This document shows positions 30,875 to 36,852 of a stretch of 37,233 nucleotides of DNA, piece by piece. The position numbers and the translations under genes were made by a program. The notes beneath the pieces are model-generated. The model was not told the DNA's origin, did no database searches, and saw nothing but the letters and a program-made list of their open reading frames with translations. This stretch comes from Thermoleophilia bacterium. GTDB taxonomy: Bacteria > Actinomycetota > Thermoleophilia > Miltoncostaeales > Miltoncostaeaceae. Within the stretch, counting starts at the first letter, position 1. Each line of letters opens with the position of its first letter. The stretch lies in NCBI GenBank assembly GCA_025455865.1, contig JALOLS010000015.1:1-37233 (forward strand). Direction: 5' to 3'.

Positions 30875-31780
30875 TCAGTTGTAGGAGGAGCCGCGCTCGT
30901 CGACGACGTCGGAGGCCCGTGGCGGGTCGCTCACCAGCAGGTCGCCGGCGGTGGTGAACTCGAACCCCCGGGCCCGCAGGCCGCGGACGATCTCGGGGAG
31001 CGCCTCGAGCGTCTGGCTGCGGTCCCCGCCCCCGTCGTGCAGGAGGATGACCGAGCCGGGCCCGGCCTTCTGGACCGCCTCGGCCGCGATGGCCTGGGCG
31101 CCAGGCCGGCGCCAGTCGCCGGTGTCGACGTCCCACAGCAGCGTGACCAGCCGCTCGCGCTTGATCTGGGCGAGCACGCGGGGGTCGATGGCCCCGTAGG
31201 GCGGGCGGAACAGCCGCGGCGCGACCCCGGACGCGTCGCCCAGGGCCTGCGCGGTCCGGGTGATCTCCTCCCGGGCCCGGGCCGGGTCGAGCCTGGTCAG
31301 GTCCGGGTGGGTCCAGGTGTGCACCGCGACCTCGTGGCCGGCGTCCACGATCCGCTGCAGGTCGCCCGGCCGGGCCTCGATCATGCGGCCGAGCACGAAG
31401 AAGGTGGCCGGGACCTGCAGCCGCTCGAGCTCGTCCAGGATGCGCCCGGTGTACTCGTCGGGACCGTCGTCGAAGGTGAGCGCGACGGCCGGCCGGGTCC
31501 CGCCGCCCGAGAGCACCCCCTGGCCCTTGGCGGCCATGCGGACCAGCTCCATGTCGCGCGGGCCGAGGTCGACGTCCTGGCCGGCCGCGGGCGCGGTCCT
31601 GGTGCTGCGCACCGGGGCGGCCGCCGCCTCCTGGGCTGCATCGTCGTCCCCGCCGCCGCGGGTGAGCGCGGCGGCGGCGAGCGCCAGCACCACGACCCCC
31701 ACCATCAGCAGGAGCCAGGGGGGCAGGCGCCGGGAGGGCGGTCGGCGGGCCGGCCGCCGCCGGGGGTCCGGGCGGGTCAC
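30875..31780 (-). CDS. Polysaccharide deacetylase (NodB domain), membrane-anchored
   Basis: This encodes 301 residues. A basic N-terminus leads into one membrane helix (about 22-42), so the catalytic domain faces outside. The NodB motifs are complete: TFDDGPD (catalytic and metal Asp), HTWTHPDL (metal His pair), RPPYG, DVDTGDW and ILLHDGG. Enzymes of this carbohydrate esterase 4 group deacetylate peptidoglycan GlcNAc/MurNAc or other GlcNAc polymers. GTG 31780 is chosen over the upstream in-frame ATG because a CAGAAT -10 element lies six bases before it. The repeat protein follows in the same operon. Confidence 0.92.
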   Translation of the reverse strand: MTRPDPRRRPARRPPSRRLPPWLLLMVGVVVLALAAAALTRGGGDDDAAQEAAAAPVRSTRTAPAAGQDVDLGPRDMELVRMAAKGQGVLSGGGTRPAVALTFDDGPDEYTGRILDELERLQVPATFFVLGRMIEARPGDLQRIVDAGHEVAVHTWTHPDLTRLDPARAREEITRTAQALGDASGVAPRLFRPPYGAIDPRVLAQIKRERLVTLLWDVDTGDWRRPGAQAIAAEAVQKAGPGSVILLHDGGGDRSQTLEALPEIVRGLRARGFEFTTAGDLLVSDPPRASDVVDERGSSYN

Positions 31781-31786
31781 CCCTGC

Positions 31787-31792
31787 ATTCTG
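31787..31792 (-). promoter_or_regulatory. -10 element CAGAAT, likely leaderless promoter of the deacetylase gene
   Basis: CAGAAT on the minus strand is followed by six bases (GCAGGG) and GTG 31780. Confidence 0.45.
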
Positions 31793-31832
31793 CACCCTCC
31801 GGCGGGCGAGGCCCACCGGGGACGGGTGCGGG

Positions 31833-32294
31833 TCAGGCCCCGGCGGCCGCGGCGATGACCGCGACCAGGATCAGGGCGCCCCACAGGACGGTGCCCACGA
31901 TGCCGGTCACGAGCCCCGCGGTGGCCATCCCGTCACCCTCCAGGCGCGGCTCGCGGCGCAGGTCGGCCCGGGCGGCCAGGGCCAGGGCGATCGCCACGAT
32001 CGACGGGACGAAGGGCACGATCACCAGGCCGCAGATGCCGCACGTGAGCGCCGCCACCGCCTTGCCGCTGGTGGGGCGGGTGGCGACCGCGACCAGGTCC
32101 GGCACGCCGGCCCGGGCGCCGGCCGGACCCGCGCCGGGCGCGGGCGGCGGCGGGAGCCCGGGAAGGGCGGGCCCGGTCTCGTCGCGGGAGACCACCCCGC
32201 GGTCGGCGACGTCGGCGGTCCAGCGCCAGCCGTCCCACCACCGGTGCTCGTGCCGTCCGGTGGGATCGACGTGCCAGGCGGGCTCGCTCACCAT
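31833..32294 (-). CDS. DUF2510 protein with two C-terminal membrane helices (DUF4190-like)
   Basis: This 153-residue protein begins with a DUF2510 module (WHVDPTGRHEHRWWDGWRWTADV), a short tryptophan-rich actinobacterial domain. A Pro/Gly/Ala linker follows, then a DUF4190-like membrane region with two helices (AVAALTCGICGLVIVPFVPSIVAIALA and GLVTGIVGTVLWGALILVAVIAA), separated by RREPRLEGDGMATAG. The function is unknown; such proteins are common small membrane proteins in actinobacteria. ATG 32294 lies 4 bases after a TAGCAT element and GTG 32291 lies 7 after it, so the leaderless rule seen elsewhere favours GTG. Confidence 0.8.
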   Translation of the reverse strand: MVSEPAWHVDPTGRHEHRWWDGWRWTADVADRGVVSRDETGPALPGLPPPPAPGAGPAGARAGVPDLVAVATRPTSGKAVAALTCGICGLVIVPFVPSIVAIALALAARADLRREPRLEGDGMATAGLVTGIVGTVLWGALILVAVIAAAAGA

Positions 32295-32298
32295 GCCG

Positions 32299-32304
32299 AT
32301 GCTA
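32299..32304 (-). promoter_or_regulatory. -10 element TAGCAT of the DUF2510 gene
   Basis: TAGCAT on the minus strand is followed by CGGC and ATG 32294, directly followed by GTG 32291. Confidence 0.5.
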
Positions 32305-32322
32305 GGGCACGTCGAGCCCTCA

Positions 32323-32352
32323 CCGGGCCGCCCCGGGGGTGGGGCGGCCCGG
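32323..32352 (-). terminator. 12-bp hairpin terminator of the Crp/Fnr gene
   Basis: CCGGGCCGCCCC, loop GGGGGT and GGGGCGGCCCGG form a perfect stem 65 bases past the stop of the Crp/Fnr-type gene and before the DUF2510 promoter. Confidence 0.7.
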
Positions 32353-32416
32353 CAGGGAGGGGCGGTCCGTGCCCCGGGACGGCGGCGGCGGAGGGTCCGT
32401 TCCCGCCCGCCCGCCG

Positions 32417-33178
32417 TCAGGCCAGCGCGGCCTCGGCGCCGTCCGCGGGCGCCATCGCCCGCTCGCGCTCGGCCTCGTGGGCGCGCACGACCTCCCACGG
32501 GATGGTGATCGAGCGGCCCTCCATCTCCACCGTGCCCTGGGCGCGGAGCTTCCCGAAGGCCGTGGTGACCGCCTCGCGCGAGGCGCCGATCAGGGATGCC
32601 CACTGGGCATGGGTCAGGTCCAGCTGCAGCCGCACGCCGGACGGCGTCGCGGTGCCGAAGCGCTCGGCGAGCTGGTGCAGGCGCGCGCGCAGCCGGTCCT
32701 CGACGCGCATCTCGCTCACCAGCGCGACGGTCTCGCGCAGCACGGCGATGCGGTCGGTCAGGAGCTGGGCCAGGTTGAGCCCGAAGCGCGGATAGCGGGC
32801 GATGAGGGTCTCGACCGCGTGACCCGGGAGGGGGGTGACCGCGGCGGTCTCCAGCGCGGCGGCCGTCGGCGGGGGCGCCTCGCCCAGCGTCGAGTAGACC
32901 GCGCCGGCGTCGAGGAGCGTGATCATGATCTCGTGGCCGGGGCCGGTGCGCTCGAACAGCGCCACGCGACCTTCGCGCACGATGTAGAGGTGGTTCGTCC
33001 GGGTCAGCGCCGCGGGGATCTCCGCGTCGCGGGGCCAGCGGACGACGGGCAGCCGCAGGTCCAGCATCGCGAGGTCGCGATCGGGCAGACCTGAGAACAG
33101 GTCCATCTGGGCGAGCGGGGGGCGCCATGCGGGTGAGGCGGGGCGCAGGGGCTGGACGGGGGTCGCGAGAGTGGCCAT
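32417..33178 (-). CDS. Crp/Fnr-family transcriptional regulator
   Basis: This 253-residue regulator has a cyclic-nucleotide-binding fold at about 25-140 (LFSGLPDRDLAML, NHLYIVREGRVALFERTGPGHEI, LLDAGAVYSTLGE) and a winged HTH at about 160-235 (VEDRLRARLHQLAERFG, LTHAQWASLIGASREAVTTAFGKLRAQGTV). The cNMP pocket motif is not canonical, so cAMP binding is uncertain. There is no cysteine, which rules out an Fnr-type iron-sulfur cluster. No ribosome binding site precedes ATG 33178. It diverges from the DtxR-family gene across 137 bases, so cross-regulation is possible. Confidence 0.92.
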   Translation of the reverse strand: MATLATPVQPLRPASPAWRPPLAQMDLFSGLPDRDLAMLDLRLPVVRWPRDAEIPAALTRTNHLYIVREGRVALFERTGPGHEIMITLLDAGAVYSTLGEAPPPTAAALETAAVTPLPGHAVETLIARYPRFGLNLAQLLTDRIAVLRETVALVSEMRVEDRLRARLHQLAERFGTATPSGVRLQLDLTHAQWASLIGASREAVTTAFGKLRAQGTVEMEGRSITIPWEVVRAHEAERERAMAPADGAEAALA

Positions 33179-33200
33179 GCGATGAGCGTCGCAGCCAGTT

Positions 33201-33229
33201 GTTATGGGGCCGTGATCGAGGGCGCAAAA
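33201..33229 (-). promoter_or_regulatory. Candidate sigma-70-type promoter of the Crp/Fnr gene
   Basis: On the minus strand, TTTTGC (33229-33224) and CATAAC (33206-33201) are 17 bases apart, as expected for -35 and -10 boxes. The start site would be about 16 bases before ATG 33178. The patch is locally AT-rich. Confidence 0.4.
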
Positions 33230-33303
33230 GTTCGGTGTTCCAGCAGACCCGCGCCGCTTGGCGCCCGGCGGCCGCTCCGTCCGGCCCGCGCGGGCGGCGC
33301 GAC

Positions 33304-33309
33304 TAGGAT
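33304..33309 (+). promoter_or_regulatory. -10 element TAGGAT, likely leaderless promoter of the DtxR-family gene
   Basis: TAGGAT is followed by six bases and GTG 33316, with no ribosome binding site. Confidence 0.55.
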
Positions 33310-33315
33310 CGCAGG

Positions 33316-34011
33316 GTGGCCGAGCACCCCGCCGAGCCCCGGCCCAGCCCGGCCGTCCAGGACTACCTCAAGGCGGTCTACGGCCTGGTCGAGCAGGACC
33401 CGGATGGCCCGGTGACGACCTCCCGGGTGGCCGAGGCCCTCGGCGTCACCCCGGCGTCGGCGTCGAACATGCTCAAGCGCCTGGGCCGGATGGGCTACGT
33501 GAGCCCGGTCGAGCGCGGGGTCGAGCTGACCGGCCGCGGCCGGCGGGCGGCGCTCGAGGTCGTGCGCCACCACCGCCTGCTCGAGACGTACCTCGCCACG
33601 GCGCTCGGGGTGCCCTGGGACCAGGTCCACGACGAGGCCGAGGTGCTCGAGCACCACATCTCCGAGGCCCTCGAGGCGCGGATCGCCGCCGCGCTCGGCC
33701 ATCCCGACCGCGACCCCCACGGGGACCCCATCCCGACCGCCGCAGGCCATGTGGCCCCGGTGAGCCCCGACCTCATGTGCGACCTGCCCGACGGGGCCCG
33801 CGCCGCGGTGGCCCGGGTGAGCGACCGGGACCCGGCGCTGCTGCGGTTCCTGGCCGAGCGCGGGATCGTCCCCGACGCGCTGGTCGAGGTGGTCGGCCGC
33901 GAGCCCTTCGGCGGGCCCATCGCGCTGCGCGTGGGGGGCCGGACGGTCCGGGTGCCCCCGGACGCCGCGCGGGCGGTCAACGTGCGCCCGGCCGCCCCCG
34001 CCGCCCCCTGA
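33316..34011 (+). CDS. DtxR/MntR-family metal-dependent repressor
   Basis: This 231-residue regulator has an N-terminal winged HTH (residues 12-75, TTSRVAEALGVTPASASNMLKRLGRMGYV), a dimerisation/metal domain (76-145) and an SH3-like C-terminal domain (about 155-225), the full DtxR/IdeR length. Metal ligands seen by alignment to DtxR are H86, E90, H105, E112 and H113. Two key positions differ from DtxR: Met10 is D16 and Cys102 is E109, as in manganese-sensing MntR. This suggests manganese or mixed specificity. When metal-bound, such proteins repress uptake genes. No transporter gene is adjacent. The gene diverges from a Crp/Fnr regulator. Confidence 0.92.
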   Translation: MAEHPAEPRPSPAVQDYLKAVYGLVEQDPDGPVTTSRVAEALGVTPASASNMLKRLGRMGYVSPVERGVELTGRGRRAALEVVRHHRLLETYLATALGVPWDQVHDEAEVLEHHISEALEARIAAALGHPDRDPHGDPIPTAAGHVAPVSPDLMCDLPDGARAAVARVSDRDPALLRFLAERGIVPDALVEVVGREPFGGPIALRVGGRTVRVPPDAARAVNVRPAAPAAP

Positions 34012-34023
34012 CCGGCGCGCCGG
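34012..34023. terminator. CCGGCGCGCCGG palindrome between convergent stops
   Basis: A perfect 12-bp palindrome fills the gap between the stop of the DtxR-family gene (34011) and the stop of the four-cysteine protein gene (34026). The same 12-mer lies at 7520-7531 beside the stop codon at 7533. Confidence 0.35.
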
Positions 34024-34025
34024 CC

Positions 34026-34454
34026 TCACTCCGGGGGCGTGTAGGGCACGGCCTGCTCGATCAGGTCCTCGACCGTGGTGTCGGTGCTCTGGAGGAAGAA
34101 CGGGGTGAGCAGGTTGAGCGTGTGGCGGCAGGCCGGGCAGATGGGGAGCGGGGGCGGGGGCGGAAGCCCGGGGGTCTCGCCCCGGAGGGAGTAGCCCTTG
34201 CCCGCGTAGCGCCGGCAGGCCCCGCAGTCGTCGCCCCTGGTGTCCAGCCGCACCAGGTCCACGCCCGCGCCGGCGATCTGGCGCACCCACGCCTCGTGCC
34301 GCGTGGCGTACGCCTCGGCCGCCTCGGCCAGCGACCGGCGCACCGCCGGGTCCCAGCCCTCGCGCAGCGCGGTGGCGAACGGCTCGGGGGGGTCGGCCAC
34401 GTGGCGGAACCGCTCGGTCCACGCGTCGATCTCGGCCTGCCAGTCGCGCCCCAC
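34026..34454 (-). CDS. Four-cysteine protein, possible Mu gpF-like C-terminal motif
   Basis: This 142-residue protein has a helical N-terminal half (WQAEIDAWTERFRHV, RSLAEAAEAYATRHEAWVRQ) and a C-terminal part with two CxxC pairs: RGDDCGACRRYAGKGYSLRG and PLPICPACRHTLN. The spacing can bind zinc. The order Asp-x-Cys-x2-Cys, Ala-Gly-Lys-x-Tyr-Ser-Leu, then Pro-rich stretch and Cys is reminiscent of the C-terminal motif of Mu gpF-type phage head proteins, but the match is from memory and the protein is much shorter. GTG 34454 follows the MqnA/MqnD-family gene by 14 bases, so they are likely co-transcribed. Confidence 0.65.
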   Translation of the reverse strand: MGRDWQAEIDAWTERFRHVADPPEPFATALREGWDPAVRRSLAEAAEAYATRHEAWVRQIAGAGVDLVRLDTRGDDCGACRRYAGKGYSLRGETPGLPPPPPLPICPACRHTLNLLTPFFLQSTDTTVEDLIEQAVPYTPPE

Positions 34455-34468
34455 CGCGCCCCCCGGCG

Positions 34469-35299
34469 TCAGTCCTCGACGAAGTCGACCGGCACCTCGC
34501 GGTCGACCAGGCCGGCCTCCTTGCCGCGGCGAAGCAGCTCGGCCACCGCCAGGCGCCCGTCCTCGCCGTAGTCCAGGGTCCGGTCGTTGACGTACATCCC
34601 GACGAAGCGGTCGTTCAGGTCCGCGTTGAGGCCGCGGCCGTAGCGGGCGGCGTGGGCCAGCGCGGCCTCCCGGTGCTCCAGGCCGTAGCGGATGCTCTCG
34701 CGCAGCAGGTGGGACAGGCGGACGATCACGTCATCGCCCAGGTCGCGGCGGACCGCGTTCGCCCCGAGCGGGAGGGGCAGGCCCCCGGTGAGCTCGTCCC
34801 ACCACTCGCCGAGGTCGAGGACCTTCACCAGACCCTGGTCCGGGTAGGTGAGCTGGCCCTCGTGGATGACCAGGCCGGCGTCGGCCTCCCCGGACTCGAC
34901 GACGTCGAGGACCCGGTCGAACGGCACCAGGTGGGGATCGGCGATGCGGCCGACCGCGAGCTGCAGCTCGAGGAAGGCGCTGGTCAGCGCGCCGGGGACC
35001 GCCACCCGCAGGGAGGGCAGCCGCGCCGGGTCGAGCTCCTCGCGGGCGACCACGATGGGCCCGTAGCGCTCGCCCATCGAGGCCCCGTGGGGCAGCAGCC
35101 GGTACCGGTCGGCGACCTTCGCGTAGGCGTGGACCGAGATCGCGGTGATCTCGAGCCGCCCCTCCATCGCCCAGCGGTTCAGGGTCTCGATGTCGCGCAG
35201 CAGGTGCTCGAAGCGGAACCCGTCGGCCGGGATCAGCTCCTCGGCGAGCGCGTAGAACATGAACGCGTCGTCGGGGTCGGGGCTGTGGCCCAGCCGCAT
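34469..35299 (-). CDS. MqnA/MqnD/SBP-family protein
   Basis: This encodes 276 residues of a periplasmic-binding-protein fold without a signal peptide. The start MRLGHSPDPDDAFMFYALAEE and the blocks DIETLNRWAMEGRLEITAISVHAYA and GASMGERYGPIVVAREEL are typical of the MqnD-like family, in which the Asp-Asp/Asp-Ala-Phe motif binds the substrate. MqnD makes 1,4-dihydroxy-6-naphthoate in the futalosine route to menaquinone; MqnA is the related dehydratase. No other mqn gene is in the window, so the exact step is uncertain. ATG 35299 matches the family start; GTG 35329 or TTG 35314 in frame would add 10 or 5 residues. A TACGAT -10-like element lies at 35360-35355. Confidence 0.85.
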   Translation of the reverse strand: MRLGHSPDPDDAFMFYALAEELIPADGFRFEHLLRDIETLNRWAMEGRLEITAISVHAYAKVADRYRLLPHGASMGERYGPIVVAREELDPARLPSLRVAVPGALTSAFLELQLAVGRIADPHLVPFDRVLDVVESGEADAGLVIHEGQLTYPDQGLVKVLDLGEWWDELTGGLPLPLGANAVRRDLGDDVIVRLSHLLRESIRYGLEHREAALAHAARYGRGLNADLNDRFVGMYVNDRTLDYGEDGRLAVAELLRRGKEAGLVDREVPVDFVED

Positions 35300-35393
35300 C
35301 AGGCGTTCGCTCAACGGTGTGGTCCTCACGGGATCGGGAGCGTGCAGGCCCGCGATCGTAGTCCCGCCGGGGCCCGGCGGCCGCGCCTGCGGG

Positions 35394-35399
35394 CATGAT
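35394..35399 (+). promoter_or_regulatory. -10 element CATGAT, likely leaderless promoter of the channel gene
   Basis: CATGAT is followed by nine bases and ATG 35409, without a ribosome binding site. Confidence 0.45.
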
Positions 35400-35408
35400 C
35401 CGTGGCGC

Positions 35409-36404
35409 ATGGGGACACCTGGCACCCGGTCAATCCTGCGCCGGTTCCGGCTGCCGCTCCTCCTCCTGGTGGCCGCGCTGGCCTACGGCACCATCGGCTA
35501 CGTGGTGGTCGAGGGCTGGAACGTCCTCGACGCCGTCTACATGACGGTGACCACCCTGACCACGGTCGGGTTCCGCGAGGTCAACCCCCTGGACCGGGCG
35601 GGGGAGATCTTCACGATCAGCCTGCTCGCCGTGGGCCTCGGCGCGGTGTTCGCGGCCATCGCCACGTTCACCGACCTGGTGGTGTCCGGCGAGCTCCAGG
35701 GCACCATCCGCCAGCGGCGTACGCTGCGGCGCATCGACCGCCTGAGCGACCACTACATCATCTGCGCGTTCGGGCGCGTGGGGCGCGCGGTCGCCGACGA
35801 GCTGCGGGCCAACGGCGAGCCGTTCATGGTCATCGAGACCGACGAGGCCGTGGGCGCGCGCCTGGAGCGCCGCGGCATCCCGTACCTCATCGGCGACCCG
35901 AGCGACGAGGACGTGCTGGCCCAGGCCGGCATCCACCGGGCCCGCGGGCTGGTGTGCGCGGTGGACTCCGACGCGGTCAACGTGTTCATCACCCTCACCG
36001 CCCGCCAGATCAAGCCCTCGCTGGTGATCGTGGCCCGGGCGTCCGACCCGCGCTCGCGCGACCGGCTGGAGCGGGCCGGGGCCGACCGGGTGGTCTCGCC
36101 CTATGACCTGTCCGGGCGGCGGATGGCGGCCCTCACGCTGCGCCCGGCCGTGGTGGACTTCGTCGAGCTGGTGCGGGGGGGCGAGGACATGGTGCTCGAG
36201 GAGATCCAGGTCCGCTCAGGCTCGGTGCTCGACGGGGTGCGCCTGGGTGAGGCGTGCGCCCGCCACGAGGGGGTCAGCGCCCTCGCGCTCAAGCGCGGCG
36301 ACGCTCCGCTGGCCCCCGCGCCCGACCTCGAGCAGGTGCTCGGGCCGGGGGACTTCGTGGTGGTGCTCGGCCCCACCGCGTCGGTCAACCGGATGGCCGG
36401 ATGA
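35409..36404 (+). CDS. Two-helix potassium channel with RCK (TrkA-N/TrkA-C) domains
   Basis: This 331-residue channel subunit has TM1 at about 15-34, a pore loop at about 40-58 and TM2 at about 64-88. A cytoplasmic RCK domain follows with a Rossmann motif (HYIICAFGRVGRAVADEL) and Asp/Glu at the end of strand 2 (MVIETDE), then a TrkA-C domain from about 245 (EEIQVRSGSVLDGVRLGEA). Channels of this MthK-like plan are gated by ligands bound to the RCK ring. The selectivity filter reads T52-V53-G54-F55-R56 rather than TVGYG, so the last glycine is Arg. Selectivity for K+ is therefore inferred from family. The final 20 bases overlap a convergent thioesterase gene. Confidence 0.9.
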   Translation: MGTPGTRSILRRFRLPLLLLVAALAYGTIGYVVVEGWNVLDAVYMTVTTLTTVGFREVNPLDRAGEIFTISLLAVGLGAVFAAIATFTDLVVSGELQGTIRQRRTLRRIDRLSDHYIICAFGRVGRAVADELRANGEPFMVIETDEAVGARLERRGIPYLIGDPSDEDVLAQAGIHRARGLVCAVDSDAVNVFITLTARQIKPSLVIVARASDPRSRDRLERAGADRVVSPYDLSGRRMAALTLRPAVVDFVELVRGGEDMVLEEIQVRSGSVLDGVRLGEACARHEGVSALALKRGDAPLAPAPDLEQVLGPGDFVVVLGPTASVNRMAG

Positions 36405-36804
36405 CGCACATCCCCTCGCCCTCCGCGGCGAGGACCTCCCCGGGGAGCTCGATCCGCACCACCGCGCGGTAGCCGCGCTCGGAGCGCTGGATGAGCCGCC
36501 CGCGCAGGGCCAGGGTGGCGTCCAGGGGGATGGGCCGCCGGAGCCAGTAGCGGACCTTCGCGGTCATGCCCCAGACGCCGTGGGGGGCGCCGGCGTAGAC
36601 CAGCATCTCGTCCACCAGGAGCCCCACCACCCCCCCGTGCAGGCGGTCGGGGTAGCCCTGCAGGCGGTCCTCGGCCCGGAAGGTGGCCACCGCGTCGGTG
36701 CCGTCGCGGAAGATGTGCAGGCCCAGGCCGGAGGGGTTGCCCGATCCGCAGACGAAGCAGCCCGGGCACGACGGAGGGTTCAGCAGCGGGAGGTCGCCGG
36801 TCAC
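36385..36804 (-). CDS. PaaI-type hotdog thioesterase
   Basis: This 139-residue hotdog-fold protein has the motif LHGGVVGLLVDEML, which matches the catalytic HGG...DE pattern of PaaI-like acyl-CoA thioesterases. An N-terminal cysteine cluster (SCPGCFVCGSGNPSGLGLH) is common in actinobacterial members and may bind metal. It likely hydrolyses an acyl-CoA in the cytoplasm; the substrate is unknown. GTG 36804 is set by the CAAACT element 8 bases upstream. It is convergent and overlapping with the potassium channel gene. Confidence 0.88.
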   Translation of the reverse strand: MTGDLPLLNPPSCPGCFVCGSGNPSGLGLHIFRDGTDAVATFRAEDRLQGYPDRLHGGVVGLLVDEMLVYAGAPHGVWGMTAKVRYWLRRPIPLDATLALRGRLIQRSERGYRAVVRIELPGEVLAAEGEGMCVIRPSG

Positions 36805-36812
36805 GGACGGGC

Positions 36813-36818
36813 AGTTTG
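36813..36818 (-). promoter_or_regulatory. -10 element CAAACT, likely leaderless promoter of the thioesterase gene
   Basis: CAAACT on the minus strand is followed by eight bases and GTG 36804. It is back to back with the GAGGAT element of the next gene. Confidence 0.4.
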
Positions 36819-36839
36819 CCCGGTGTCCGGCCGGCGTGC

Positions 36840-36845
36840 GAGGAT
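36840..36845 (+). promoter_or_regulatory. -10 element GAGGAT of the alkyltransferase gene
   Basis: GAGGAT is followed by seven bases and GTG 36853, with no ribosome binding site. Confidence 0.4.
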
Positions 36846-36852
36846 GCCCGGC

